From contig NZ_LXUF01000001.1 in NCBI RefSeq assembly GCF_001648895.1, positions 620,001 to 684,000 of the forward strand: 64,000 nucleotides of DNA, read 5' to 3'. Below the pieces are notes generated by a model, which saw only the letters and a list, made by a program, of their open reading frames with translations, was not told the DNA's origin and ran no database searches. Shown here one piece after another: positions 8,412 to 16,914 of this stretch (its first letter is position 1; each line of letters opens with the position of its first letter). The DNA comes from Methylovorus sp. MM2. Lineage in GTDB: Bacteria > Pseudomonadota > Gammaproteobacteria > Burkholderiales > Methylophilaceae. Position numbers and translations under genes: made by a program.

Positions 8412-10313
8412 ATGCTTGATCCATCAAAATCGGTTTCACAAGCCCGCAACGAATTCCTGACCAATGGTGAAGTGCGTCAGGGCATCGTCGCCGAGGCGAT
8501 TCAACGTTCTTGGCAGCGCTGCCTCGATCACGGCTTGGATAGCATCTCTCCAGTCAACAGCGAACTGTTGACTCAGCATGAGTTCGAGCGCCGTTGCGAC
8601 CAGAACCACTTGCTGCTTTCCTATGCCAAGCCAGAAATGGCGACGTTGAACGAGCAGATAGCGCATACCAGCAGTATGGTGATCCTGACCGACAGCGAAG
8701 GCGTGATACTGCATAGCTCAGGTGATAACTATTTTTTGAATGATTCGCAAAAACTTTCGCTGAAGCCGGGTAGTTCCTGGCATGAGGATCATCGCGGTAC
8801 GAATGCCATTGGCACTGCCTTAACTGAACGTGCAGCGATCAGCGTGCAAGGCGCCGAGCATTTCATGGAGCGCCATCACGTATTGAGTTGTTCTGCCGTG
8901 CCTATCTTCGGCGGAGGTCGTGAGCTGATAGGCACACTGGATGTATCTAACGACTTTTTGCTGCCGCAGCAGCATACGCTGGCACTGGTAAAGATGGCCG
9001 CGCAGATGATCGAGAACAGGATATTCCGTGCCAGCCACAAGAGTGAAGTGGTACTACATTTCCATGCCCGCCCCGAGTTCATCGGCACCTTATGGGAGGG
9101 GCTAGCCATGTTCTCGAAAGATGGTCAGCTCCTTGCGATCAACCGGAGCGGTCAGTTCCAGTTTGATATTGATGCGCAGATGGGGGATATCCATTTCGAC
9201 CGCATGTTCGATCAATCGCTCAGTGCAGTGATGTCAGGTGTCGGCGGCATCCACAATATGGTCTTTCCGCTCAGGTTGAGCAATGGTGCGCGCATATTCG
9301 CCAAGATGGAATTCGATGCGGCACTATCAAGCAATGCTTCTCAGCCGATAGCTCCAGTGATGGCACCAGCCAAACGTAGTTCGGCTGCTACATTAGATAT
9401 GCTGGATAGCGGCGATATGCAAGTGAAGCAGGTGATCGAACGTATCAAGCTTGTACTGAATCATGATATCCCCATCCTCATTGAAGGCGAGACAGGGGTA
9501 GGTAAAGAGTTATTCGCGCGTGCGATCCATGATGCAAGTGACCGTGCAGAGGGCGCATGGGTTGCCGTTAACTGTGCGTCACTGCCAGAGGGGTTGATCG
9601 AGTCTGAACTGTTTGGTTATGAAGAGGGTGCTTTTACCGGCGCACGTCGTAAAGGTAGCCTTGGCAAACTTGAGCAAGCCAATGGTGGCACGCTGTTTCT
9701 GGATGAGATTGGCGATATGCCATTGCAGCTACAAGCCAGATTGCTCAGAGTTTTGCAGGAAAAATCAGTCACACCGCTCGGTAGCAGCAAGGCTAAAAAA
9801 CTTGATTTCATGCTGGTGAGTGCAACTAACCAAAATCTGCGTGAAAAGGTGAAGTGCGGCGAATTCCGTAAAGATCTTTACTATCGCCTCAATGGTCTTG
9901 GTGTGAATCTGCCAGCCTTAAGAGAGAGAAGCGATCTTGATGCATTGATCAAGCTCATATTACAGACCGAGCACGTGCCGCATAAACAGATTTCTGCCGA
10001 GATCATGGCGTTGTTCAAGGTGCATCCATGGCCGGGAAATATCCGCCAGTTACATAATGTGGTGCGCACGTCACTTGCATTATCTGCGGGTAATGTAATC
10101 GATAAAAAGCACTTGATGGATGATTTTCTCGACGATCTCATGGCTGAGCCAGCTGTTACAGATACTGATCCACTATCTGCCGGTATGCTCACGGCTGAGA
10201 TGGTGAGTAATGCGATGCAGTTTCATGCCGGTAATGTCTCTGCCGCAGCCCGCCAATTGGGTATCAGCCGTAAGACCTTGTACAGCAAGTTAAAACTGAT
10301 GGGTTTGAATTAA
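8412..10313 (+). CDS. Sigma-54-dependent transcriptional activator, AcoR-like (GAF-AAA-HTH_8)
   Basis: A 633-residue enhancer-binding protein. The N-terminal sensor region has the AcoR-type sequence (IQRSWQRCL, then a GAF-like domain to about residue 200). The AAA+ domain carries Walker A GETGVGKE at 359-366 and the sigma-54 contact loop GAFTGA at 406-411. A Fis-type HTH sits at the C-terminus (AARQLGISRKTLYSKL). AGGTGA precedes the ATG. It diverges from xoxF, whose promoter is of the sigma-54 type, so it most likely activates xoxF and the cytochrome gene. Relatives control acetoin and alcohol-dehydrogenase genes. The inducer (alcohol, aldehyde or metal) cannot be read from the sequence. Confidence 0.92.
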   Translation: MLDPSKSVSQARNEFLTNGEVRQGIVAEAIQRSWQRCLDHGLDSISPVNSELLTQHEFERRCDQNHLLLSYAKPEMATLNEQIAHTSSMVILTDSEGVILHSSGDNYFLNDSQKLSLKPGSSWHEDHRGTNAIGTALTERAAISVQGAEHFMERHHVLSCSAVPIFGGGRELIGTLDVSNDFLLPQQHTLALVKMAAQMIENRIFRASHKSEVVLHFHARPEFIGTLWEGLAMFSKDGQLLAINRSGQFQFDIDAQMGDIHFDRMFDQSLSAVMSGVGGIHNMVFPLRLSNGARIFAKMEFDAALSSNASQPIAPVMAPAKRSSAATLDMLDSGDMQVKQVIERIKLVLNHDIPILIEGETGVGKELFARAIHDASDRAEGAWVAVNCASLPEGLIESELFGYEEGAFTGARRKGSLGKLEQANGGTLFLDEIGDMPLQLQARLLRVLQEKSVTPLGSSKAKKLDFMLVSATNQNLREKVKCGEFRKDLYYRLNGLGVNLPALRERSDLDALIKLILQTEHVPHKQISAEIMALFKVHPWPGNIRQLHNVVRTSLALSAGNVIDKKHLMDDFLDDLMAEPAVTDTDPLSAGMLTAEMVSNAMQFHAGNVSAAARQLGISRKTLYSKLKLMGLN

Positions 10314-10364
10314 CATAAGTTATATAGCGGTTTTATTCTTAAAGCGTTTTGTTCGTAAAGCTAC

Positions 10365-10397
10365 AAAGCCCGTCTAGTTAATAGGCAGGCTTTTTAA
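10365..10397 (+). terminator. Probable terminator after the sigma-54 activator gene
   Basis: Stem AAAGCCCGTC/GGCAGGCTTT with one mismatch and one wobble, a 9-nt loop, then a short T-run. It overlaps the stop codon of the convergent RIO kinase gene, so it may serve both genes. Confidence 0.45.
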
Positions 10398-11262
10398 CTT
10401 TCTTCTGGTCTTCTGCAATCGCCTCTTGAATCGCTTTCTGTTTTCTTTCTTCCGCTATCTGCACTGCACGTATCTCGCGCATCACACCTGAGACATCCGC
10501 TGATTTCTGGGTTGTCTGGAATCTTCCGGTCAACTGCGATTCTGGTGTGAGCAAACCGTGCTCATACAAATGCCATATCTCCAAACCATATTGGCTATTT
10601 AACAGCTGCGGGGAAAACCTGCCAAAATAGCTGGCAAGATTGCTTACATCCCGTTCGAACATGCTTTTCGCATTGTTATTTGCAGCAGCATCTACCGCTT
10701 GCGGAAGATCAATGATCACTGGGCCATCTTCGCCAAGCAGAATGTTGAACTCAGACAAATCACCATGCACGATGCCCGCACATAGCATCTTGACTACCTG
10801 TTGAATCAGCAAGGCGTGATAGGTAAGCGCATCTTCTGCTGATAGCTCTACATCATTCAACCTTGGCGCCGCGTTGCCATCGGCACCGGTGACCAACTCC
10901 ATGAGCAGCACGCCTTCATAGAAGTTATGTGGTTTAGGTACTTTGATACCCGCCGCTGCCAGTTTGTAAAGGGTATCCACTTCGTGGCTTTGCCAGGCTT
11001 TTTCTTGCTGCTCACGCCCATACTTGCTGCCTTTTTGCATCGCACGGGCCTGACGGCTGTTTTTCACGCGACGGCCTTCCTGATACAAGGCATTATGCTG
11101 AAAACTGCGCTGTTCGACTTCTTTATAGACTTTCGCGCAACGCACTTCATCACCACAGCGTACAACGAATACAACAGCTTCTTTTCCGCTCATAAGCTGG
11201 CGTACGACTTCATCGATCAAGCCATCTTCTACCAGCGGAGCGAGTCTTTTGGGGATTTTCAT
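10378..11262 (-). CDS. RIO-family atypical serine protein kinase
   Basis: A 294-residue protein of the bacterial RIO1-like kinase group. Its kinase core is readable: a degenerate glycine loop region (SGKEAVVFVVRCGDEVRCAKVYKE, with the ATP-site lysine), the catalytic loop GIVHGDLSEFNIL with Asp and Asn, and the metal-binding Asp in VIIDLPQAVD. The C-terminal tail is basic and Gln/Lys-rich (about 270-294). In eukaryotes and archaea RIO kinases act in ribosome maturation; the bacterial role is not established. It stands alone between the sigma-54 activator (convergent) and the divergent quinoprotein lipoprotein gene, so context adds little. Confidence 0.85.
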   Translation of the reverse strand: MKIPKRLAPLVEDGLIDEVVRQLMSGKEAVVFVVRCGDEVRCAKVYKEVEQRSFQHNALYQEGRRVKNSRQARAMQKGSKYGREQQEKAWQSHEVDTLYKLAAAGIKVPKPHNFYEGVLLMELVTGADGNAAPRLNDVELSAEDALTYHALLIQQVVKMLCAGIVHGDLSEFNILLGEDGPVIIDLPQAVDAAANNNAKSMFERDVSNLASYFGRFSPQLLNSQYGLEIWHLYEHGLLTPESQLTGRFQTTQKSADVSGVMREIRAVQIAEERKQKAIQEAIAEDQKKVKKPAY

Positions 11263-11426
11263 AGTGCATATTGTAGCTGGTATTTGGCTGTTTTAAGGTG
11301 TCAGTCAGCGGTTGCATCTAGCTTTTTATGGATAGTTTTAATCACTTATCTTTTGCCTGCCATTATGTATACTGAATGCTTGCGCAATCTATGCTTTTCA
11401 TTTAACTATCTAAATCATATAAGCCA

Positions 11427-13244
11427 ATGAAAAACCCCTTGATTGGAAAGCTATTTTTAGCGGTGCTCTTTATTGGGCAAGTCGTTATGTCAGGGTGCAC
11501 ACAATCCCCTCCTAAACATGATGCAACAACCGCTAGCATCGTAAAACCTTCCAATAAAGATTGGCCCAGTTTTGGCCGTGATTATTCTAACCAGCGCTTT
11601 TCACCACTAGCGCAGATCAATCGTGACAATGTTAAAGCCTTGGCACAAGCTTGGATTTATAAAAGCGGCGTCACTGCCAGTTTTCAGGCAACCCCTATCG
11701 TGGTCGATGGTGTCATGTATCTCTCGCTGCCATATAACCATGTAGTCGCGCTGGATGCTAAAACTGGCAAGTTGTTATGGCGTTATGAACATCAGCGCCG
11801 CAAAGATTGGAAGATGTGTTGCGGCCCCGCAAATCGTGGTGTGGCTGTTGGGTATGGCAAAGTATTCATCGGCACGGTAGATGCCCGCCTGATCGCGCTA
11901 GATGCCAAGACAGGTAAGATCGTTTGGGATATCGATGCTGTGGATAATGCAGTCACGACTGAGGGGCAAGAGTCTCTCAATAGTAATGACCCGAATAGCC
12001 ACGCCAAGACAACAGGCGGCACAGGGATTGGCATTGCCATGGCACCTGTGGTTTATCACGGTAAAGTCATCGTCGGCATCACCGGTGTCGGCTATGGCCT
12101 GCATATCGATAATCCACATCCAGATGCACCACTTGGCGCGGTCATTGGTGTTACTGGCTTATATGGTCGGCCTGGTTTCCTGGCTGCGTTCGATGTGAAT
12201 TCCGGCAAACGTGTATGGCAATTTGATACTATCCCCACCCAAGGTTGGGAGGGCGATTTTGTCACCAAAACGCCAGATGGTGTGGCGCTCAATCGTGATG
12301 TAGCGACTGAAAAAGCCAAGCTTACCGAATACCCGGATGCCGCACGCTTTGGTGGTGGTTCCGCATGGACAACACCCGCAATCGACCCAGTCTCAGGTCT
12401 GCTTTATTTTGGTACAGGCAACCCTTCGCCGCAGATGAACGATATCTCTCGCCCAGGCGATAATCTCTACACTGTGTCTTTGGTCGCGCTGGATGCCGAT
12501 ACCGGCAAGCTGCGCTGGCATTATCAGCAGGTACCGCATGATCTATGGGGCTATGATCTGGCAAGCCCGCCTATCCTGTTCAATCTGCATCGTGATGGCA
12601 AAGATATCCCCGCCGTTGGTCAAGCAGGTAAAACGGGTTGGTTCTACGTGAACGACCGCTTAACCGGCAAACTGCTGCTCAAATCCGATGCTTTCGTCCC
12701 ACAATCCAACCTATTTGCAAAACCAACATTAGAAGGCACGCGTTTATATCCCGGCATTCTCGGTGGCTCAAATTGGTCACCAGCAGCAATTGATGAAGTC
12801 ACGCAAAATGCCTATGTCGCAGGTTTGCATGCGCCTGTAAATTACACGCTGCATGAAACACCTGCAACAGCCGATAAGCCCGCAATTCGTTACGCCAGTT
12901 CAGAGCTGGCTGATGAACCGCGTTGGGGGGTGTTAAGTGCAATTGACCTAAGCAACGGTAAAATCCGCTGGCAATATAAAACCGATCAGCCTTTAATCGG
13001 TGGTGTACTCGCCACGGCTGGTGGATTGTTATTCAGCGGAGAAGGCAACGGAAACTTTGATGCCTACGACACCACAACAGGCAAGCTATTATGGCAAACC
13101 AAATTTGATGCTGGTGTGAATGCGCCACCTATTACCTATGAGATCGACGGTATTCAATATATTGCAGTCGCAGCTGGTGGTAATGCCATCTTCGGCTATA
13201 AGCAAGGCGATAGCATTGTTGTTTATGCCTTACCTAAACGATAA
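11427..13244 (+). CDS. PQQ-dehydrogenase-like quinoprotein, predicted lipoprotein, altered active site
   Basis: A 605-residue eight-bladed propeller of the PQQ alcohol dehydrogenase family. It has a lipoprotein signal (VVMSGC, lipid site C24) instead of the usual cleavable peptide. Propeller W-motifs (TGKLLWRY, TGKIVWDI, TGKLLWQT), the vicinal cysteines C131-C132 and the Asn of GTGNPS (N332) are retained. Alignment by eye to XoxF in this window shows two key residues changed. The metal-binding Glu of GGEFG is Gly222 (GVGYG), and the catalytic Asp of WDYD is Gly375 (WGYD); the lanthanide-type Asp remains as D377. It may oxidise an unusual substrate, use different catalytic residues, or have lost enzymatic activity. 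No cytochrome c gene is adjacent. Confidence 0.85.
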   Translation: MKNPLIGKLFLAVLFIGQVVMSGCTQSPPKHDATTASIVKPSNKDWPSFGRDYSNQRFSPLAQINRDNVKALAQAWIYKSGVTASFQATPIVVDGVMYLSLPYNHVVALDAKTGKLLWRYEHQRRKDWKMCCGPANRGVAVGYGKVFIGTVDARLIALDAKTGKIVWDIDAVDNAVTTEGQESLNSNDPNSHAKTTGGTGIGIAMAPVVYHGKVIVGITGVGYGLHIDNPHPDAPLGAVIGVTGLYGRPGFLAAFDVNSGKRVWQFDTIPTQGWEGDFVTKTPDGVALNRDVATEKAKLTEYPDAARFGGGSAWTTPAIDPVSGLLYFGTGNPSPQMNDISRPGDNLYTVSLVALDADTGKLRWHYQQVPHDLWGYDLASPPILFNLHRDGKDIPAVGQAGKTGWFYVNDRLTGKLLLKSDAFVPQSNLFAKPTLEGTRLYPGILGGSNWSPAAIDEVTQNAYVAGLHAPVNYTLHETPATADKPAIRYASSELADEPRWGVLSAIDLSNGKIRWQYKTDQPLIGGVLATAGGLLFSGEGNGNFDAYDTTTGKLLWQTKFDAGVNAPPITYEIDGIQYIAVAAGGNAIFGYKQGDSIVVYALPKR

Positions 13245-13325
13245 TGCTGAGCCTGTATTGAAATGCCATGACTTTTGCAAGGTTGCTCGGCTCACTATCA
13301 CCATGAATAAATCACTGGAGACTAT

Positions 13326-13535
13326 ATGAAAAAAATCAAGAAACTGTTGTTCTACGGCTTCGGTGCTGGCGGCTTGGCTTTTCTAGCCTATCTAGTCATT
13401 TATGCAGGCATTATCTTTGCCTATTTATCAGCACTCTATATGGATGTAAGAGACGGCAATTTCTTGTGGTTTGTGGTCGACTTCTTTATTCCACCTATTG
13501 GTGTTATCCATGGGATAATACTATTGCTTTCATAG
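13326..13535 (+). CDS. Small two-helix membrane protein of unknown function
   Basis: 69 residues with a basic N-terminus (KKIKK) and two hydrophobic helices at about 8-35 and 45-68, separated by a short charged turn (DVRDGN). GGAG lies 8 nt before the ATG, so it is probably translated. It follows the quinoprotein lipoprotein gene by 81 bp on the same strand and may be co-transcribed. No family was recognised. Confidence 0.6.
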   Translation: MKKIKKLLFYGFGAGGLAFLAYLVIYAGIIFAYLSALYMDVRDGNFLWFVVDFFIPPIGVIHGIILLLS

Positions 13536-13575
13536 GCTTAGTCCGTATTTTTAGTCAAAGGTTAAGGGGCTTGCA

Positions 13576-13644
13576 ATGAAAAAACGTATGGTGGCATTAC
13601 TGATTGAGTCGCTTTCAAGTGTGCCTATGATGGTATCCAACTGA
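13576..13644 (+). CDS. Possible 22-residue micro-ORF or decayed gene start
   Basis: ATG-AAA-AAA-CGT opens a 22-codon frame with a good AAGGGG site 5-6 nt upstream. The peptide starts like a signal peptide (MKKRMVALLIES) and stops at 13644. It could be a short peptide gene or the stump of a secreted protein gene lost when the AT-rich accessory DNA downstream arrived. There is no further support. Confidence 0.25.
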   Translation: MKKRMVALLIESLSSVPMMVSN

Positions 13645-13776
13645 CATCACCAAGAAAAATATTCAAGCTTACATGTGTACGATATGTTTAATTTACTCAT
13701 AGCAGCTCCTATATCATTAAAGATTAGAAAAATAAAAAATAATCTGATTTAGATTCCGCTTTATAGTGTGTAAATC

Positions 13777-14778
13777 ATGACCAAGCCAATAAGAAAAAGA
13801 GATGCAGCAGGTGGTTTTGAATTAGAGGGTGGAACAGGTGGCGTCACTGCATTTTGCAGTATGGGTGATGTTCTGGAAGCTTATAAAGTGGATAGGACAT
13901 TTAGAATTAAAAGCCCACAGTCCATTGACCCTGAAGATTCAAATCCTGATGCACCTTGGGTAATAGCTCCTAGCTCTAAGGTAGGGAGTGGAAATTCAAT
14001 TGTAGCGAGAGTATTGCTTCAGTCCGAAGAAATACTAAAAACGCTTATGTTTGAAGATACCTCAAAAGACAAGCTCCCTATTTTAATTCATATGCATTCA
14101 TGTAAAGAGTCTCTGCTGATATGTGAATCCAATGCCAACAAGATAATTGACCAGATAGATTCTATTATTGAGCTAATAAACAATAATGGTTTAACCAAAA
14201 CACAGGGCGGTAGGGGCATTAATCCCTTTCCCCAAGTGGATGGCTTAGAAGAAGCTTGTAGTACATTTTTGATCAATGCTAATAAGTCTGTCAGATTGAT
14301 GAGTGCGATTCCTCAAAAGTTTTTTGGATTGTCTGGCACCATTAAGAATTTGGAAATATTACACAAGAAGCTTGTCGAAAGATTTGGTGAGAGCCACCAT
14401 CTCTCAGAATTTGTAAGAGATAACAGTGGATTTAGTAAATGGTTGATTGACCTACGAAACTTCCATGAACATGCCGATTTATCACGAACAGTATTTACTA
14501 ATTTTGAGATTACCCCTGCGGGCTTGGTTAGAACACCAACATGGGGTATTGAAGGCGAAGTTGTTAAAGGTCCATTAGCATTAAGGGGTGAATTAGTCTA
14601 TGCCTTGGAGTATCTTATGATTACCATAGAAGCCATATTCCTTCACTGTGTTCAGGCAAGCCTAACTCCAAACTTGCCTTGGGTTATTTACCCCACACCA
14701 GATGAAGAACTGGATATCACTAATCCAATCAAATTTAGATTAACTTTAGATCATACTAAGATGAATTTTCCTGAATAG
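13777..14778 (+). CDS. Unknown accessory protein with a HEPN-like Rx4H motif
   Basis: 333 residues, not recognised as a named family. The N-terminal third looks beta-rich and the middle and C-terminal parts look helical. An R227-N-F-H-E-H232 motif sits at the end of one predicted helix, and a long hydrophobic helix follows (about 275-300). That arrangement resembles the R-N/D-x3-H active site and last helix of HEPN-superfamily RNases. The gene is clearly more AT-rich than its surroundings and lies alone next to a tRNA gene, both signs of transfer. A role in defence or stress would fit a HEPN protein but is inference. No antitoxin partner is visible. Confidence 0.7.
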   Translation: MTKPIRKRDAAGGFELEGGTGGVTAFCSMGDVLEAYKVDRTFRIKSPQSIDPEDSNPDAPWVIAPSSKVGSGNSIVARVLLQSEEILKTLMFEDTSKDKLPILIHMHSCKESLLICESNANKIIDQIDSIIELINNNGLTKTQGGRGINPFPQVDGLEEACSTFLINANKSVRLMSAIPQKFFGLSGTIKNLEILHKKLVERFGESHHLSEFVRDNSGFSKWLIDLRNFHEHADLSRTVFTNFEITPAGLVRTPTWGIEGEVVKGPLALRGELVYALEYLMITIEAIFLHCVQASLTPNLPWVIYPTPDEELDITNPIKFRLTLDHTKMNFPE

Positions 14779-14930
14779 ATTCAAAGCTGAGTGATAGAGC
14801 TAGAGCCATTAAACAAACAATCAGATTAGTAGCTCACAGAATACCAAATAAAACCAATTAGGATACAGTTTGAAAGCACCGCTAGAGCTCTTTGGCTGGT
14901 TTATGTAACTCATTTTGCTCCATATGGATA

Positions 14931-14973
14931 AAAAGACAAAAGGCTTACAAAGCTGCAATGCCCTGTAAGCCTT
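14931..14973 (-). terminator. Terminator of tRNA-Met
   Basis: Perfect 10-bp stem AAGGCTTACA/TGTAAGCCTT (14940-14949 and 14964-14973). On the minus strand it is followed by TTTTGTCTTTTT. It sits 9 bp beyond the 3' end of the tRNA. Confidence 0.88.
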
Positions 14974-14981
14974 ATGTTTAT

Positions 14982-15058
14982 TGGTGGTGATGGGGGGACT
15001 TGAACCCTCGACCCCAGGATTATGAATCCTGTGCTCTAACCAGCTGAGCTACATCACC
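14982..15058 (-). tRNA. tRNA-Met (anticodon CAT)
   Basis: 77 nt including an encoded CCA. The acceptor GGTGATG pairs with CATCACC and the discriminator is A. The D-arm (AGCTCAGCTGGTTAGAGC) and T-arm (GGGTTCAAGTCCC) are standard. The anticodon loop is TTCATAA. The general structure fits elongator Met, but an Ile tRNA with a lysidine-modified CAT anticodon cannot be strictly excluded by eye. Confidence 0.92.
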
Positions 15059-15156
15059 GGGGAAATCTTCTGATTAAATCTCTGGATTTAATCAAGCCCG
15101 CCATTCTATTGTTTTGAGGGGGTATTGTCAAAAACAACTGCGGTTTTCAGCAATAT

Positions 15157-16242
15157 CTAGACATTAAACAAGAAGTGCATCACATCGCCATCCTGCACGA
15201 TGTAGGTCTTGCCTTCCAGCCGCATTTTGCCGGCTTCTTTAGCGCCTTGTTCGCCTTTGTGGGCGACATATTCGTTATAGTTAATGACTTCAGCACGAAT
15301 AAAACCGCGTTCAAAATCTGTGTGGATGACACCAGCGGCTTGCGGGGCGGTGGAGCCTTTGCGGATAGTCCATGCGCGTACTTCTTTTACGCCCGCGGTG
15401 AAATATGTTTCCAGACCGAGCAAGCTGTAGGCCGCACGGATAACGCGGTCTAGGCCGGGTTCATCCAGCCCTAGTTCGGTTAAGAACATGGCTTTATCTT
15501 CATCTTCAAGGTCGGAGATTTCGGCTTCGATCTTGGCGCAGATGGAAACAACAGGTGCGCCTTCTGCTTTGCCGAGGTTGGCGACTTGATCAAGTAATGG
15601 GTTATTGTCGAAACCGGATTCGTCAACATTGGCGATATACATCACAGGCTTGACGGTGATCAGGCATAAAGGCTTGATGATTGCCAGTTCGTCTACATCA
15701 AGACCGAGTGTGCGGACAGGGTTGCCTTGATCTAACCATTTCTCGATTTTTTCGAGCACGGCAGAAAGTGCGATGGCTTCTTTATCGCCGGATTTGGCTT
15801 TTTTCTGTTCGCGTTGCAAAGTCTTTTCGACTGTTTCCATATCGGCCAGCGCGAGTTCTGTATTGATGGTTTCGATATCGGCCAGAGGATCAACCTTGCC
15901 AGCAACGTGCACCACATTGCCATCATCAAAGCATCGAACTACGTGCGCGATTGCGTCGGTTTCACGAATATTCGCAAGAAACTTATTGCCTAAGCCCTCA
16001 CCTTTGGAAGCACCTGCAACAAGACCTGCAATATCGACAAACTCAACGATGGCAGGCTGAATCTTTTGCGGTTTGACGATATCGATGAGTGGTTGTAAAC
16101 GGGTATCCGGTACCTCGACAATCCCTACATTCGGTTCGATAGTACAGAAAGGGTAGTTTTCTGCTGCAATGCCAGCTTTTGTGATGGCATTGAATAAAGT
16201 GGATTTACCTACGTTAGGCAGGCCGACGATTCCGCATTTCAT
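15157..16242 (-). CDS. ychF: Redox-responsive GTPase/ATPase YchF (OLA1 family)
   Basis: 361 residues, the usual length. It is a ribosome-associated P-loop NTPase that tends to prefer ATP, linked in other bacteria to translation and oxidative stress. Visible motifs are G1 GLPNVGKST near residue 7, the DIAGLV G3 motif, the altered G4 (NVDE instead of NKxD, typical of YchF), a coiled-coil insertion (about 125-200) and the C-terminal TGS domain (from about 280, [18 protein letters not shown]). It starts at the first ATG. It lies upstream of nothing on its strand except tRNA-Met and is separated from pth here by an HD-GYP gene and a small membrane gene, although ychF and pth are often adjacent in Betaproteobacteria. 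Confidence 0.97.
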   Translation of the reverse strand: MKCGIVGLPNVGKSTLFNAITKAGIAAENYPFCTIEPNVGIVEVPDTRLQPLIDIVKPQKIQPAIVEFVDIAGLVAGASKGEGLGNKFLANIRETDAIAHVVRCFDDGNVVHVAGKVDPLADIETINTELALADMETVEKTLQREQKKAKSGDKEAIALSAVLEKIEKWLDQGNPVRTLGLDVDELAIIKPLCLITVKPVMYIANVDESGFDNNPLLDQVANLGKAEGAPVVSICAKIEAEISDLEDEDKAMFLTELGLDEPGLDRVIRAAYSLLGLETYFTAGVKEVRAWTIRKGSTAPQAAGVIHTDFERGFIRAEVINYNEYVAHKGEQGAKEAGKMRLEGKTYIVQDGDVMHFLFNV

Positions 16243-16495
16243 GTGAGTGATTAACCTTTAAGATATTGCACCAGCAGCTACCTTTATTTCGTACTTTGAT
16301 TGAGCTGGATGGTAAGGATAAACTTGGCAAAATACTTCGTATTTGTGAGGTTTTGCCTGATATTTATCAGAAAGCGTTATTGTAACCTTCTACGATGTTT
16401 TACTACAAAGAGTATCAACGCACATATAGTTTGAAATAGTGGGTAAATTCAAACTAATATACGATTAAGACTATCAAAATTAAAAAGGAAGCATC

Positions 16496-16771
16496 ATGGA
16501 ACTTGAAGTCACTTGGGGTAGGGCGATTCGTGTTTGGTGGGCATATGTCTGGCGAAATATTATTGCCATCATTGTGGCGATGCTTATCGGTGCAGTGCTT
16601 GGTGCTATTCTCGGTGCAATCATGGGGGCGCTGCATGTTCCACTAGAAACGATCAAGATTATTGTGACGCCTATCGGGGTGATCTTAGGTTTTGCGATTT
16701 CAATCGTGCCTATCAAGTTGATATTAGGTAAGGATTTTGGTGAGTTCCGCCTAGTATTAATAAAAAAATGA
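16496..16771 (+). CDS. Small membrane protein of unknown function
   Basis: 91 residues with two hydrophobic helices. The first is at about 21-45 and is glycine-rich (GAVLGAILGAIMGAL); the second is at about 53-77. Both termini are charged. AAGGA lies 7 nt upstream of the ATG. No family was recognised. It is inserted between ychF and the HD-GYP gene, and a likely terminator hairpin follows at 16806-16870. Confidence 0.7.
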   Translation: MELEVTWGRAIRVWWAYVWRNIIAIIVAMLIGAVLGAILGAIMGALHVPLETIKIIVTPIGVILGFAISIVPIKLILGKDFGEFRLVLIKK

Positions 16772-16805
16772 AGGTGATGAGATTAACGGGCCCATTAATG
16801 TCCAT

Positions 16806-16870
16806 GCCTGTTTATGTCTAGGCAAACGAATCGCCGAAACAAGATGGCATAGACAGGCTAAATCTTTTTA
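16806..16870 (+). terminator. Probable terminator of the small membrane protein gene
   Basis: An 11-bp stem (GCCTGTTTATG at 16806-16816 with CATAGACAGGC at 16848-16858, one wobble) with a long loop, followed by TAAATCTTTTT. The loop length makes it weaker than a standard intrinsic terminator. Confidence 0.4.
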
Positions 16871-16914
16871 CTTAAAGAGTCGGTTTTTCGCTACTACGTG
16901 AGTATAAAAATACA

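Noticed and set aside
13648-13655. ACATCACC near 13650, matching the last bases of the tRNA-Met acceptor end at 15051-15058, as a possible attachment repeat
   Set aside because: Eight bases are too few, they match the 5' end of the tRNA rather than the 3' end normally duplicated, and no integrase gene is present.
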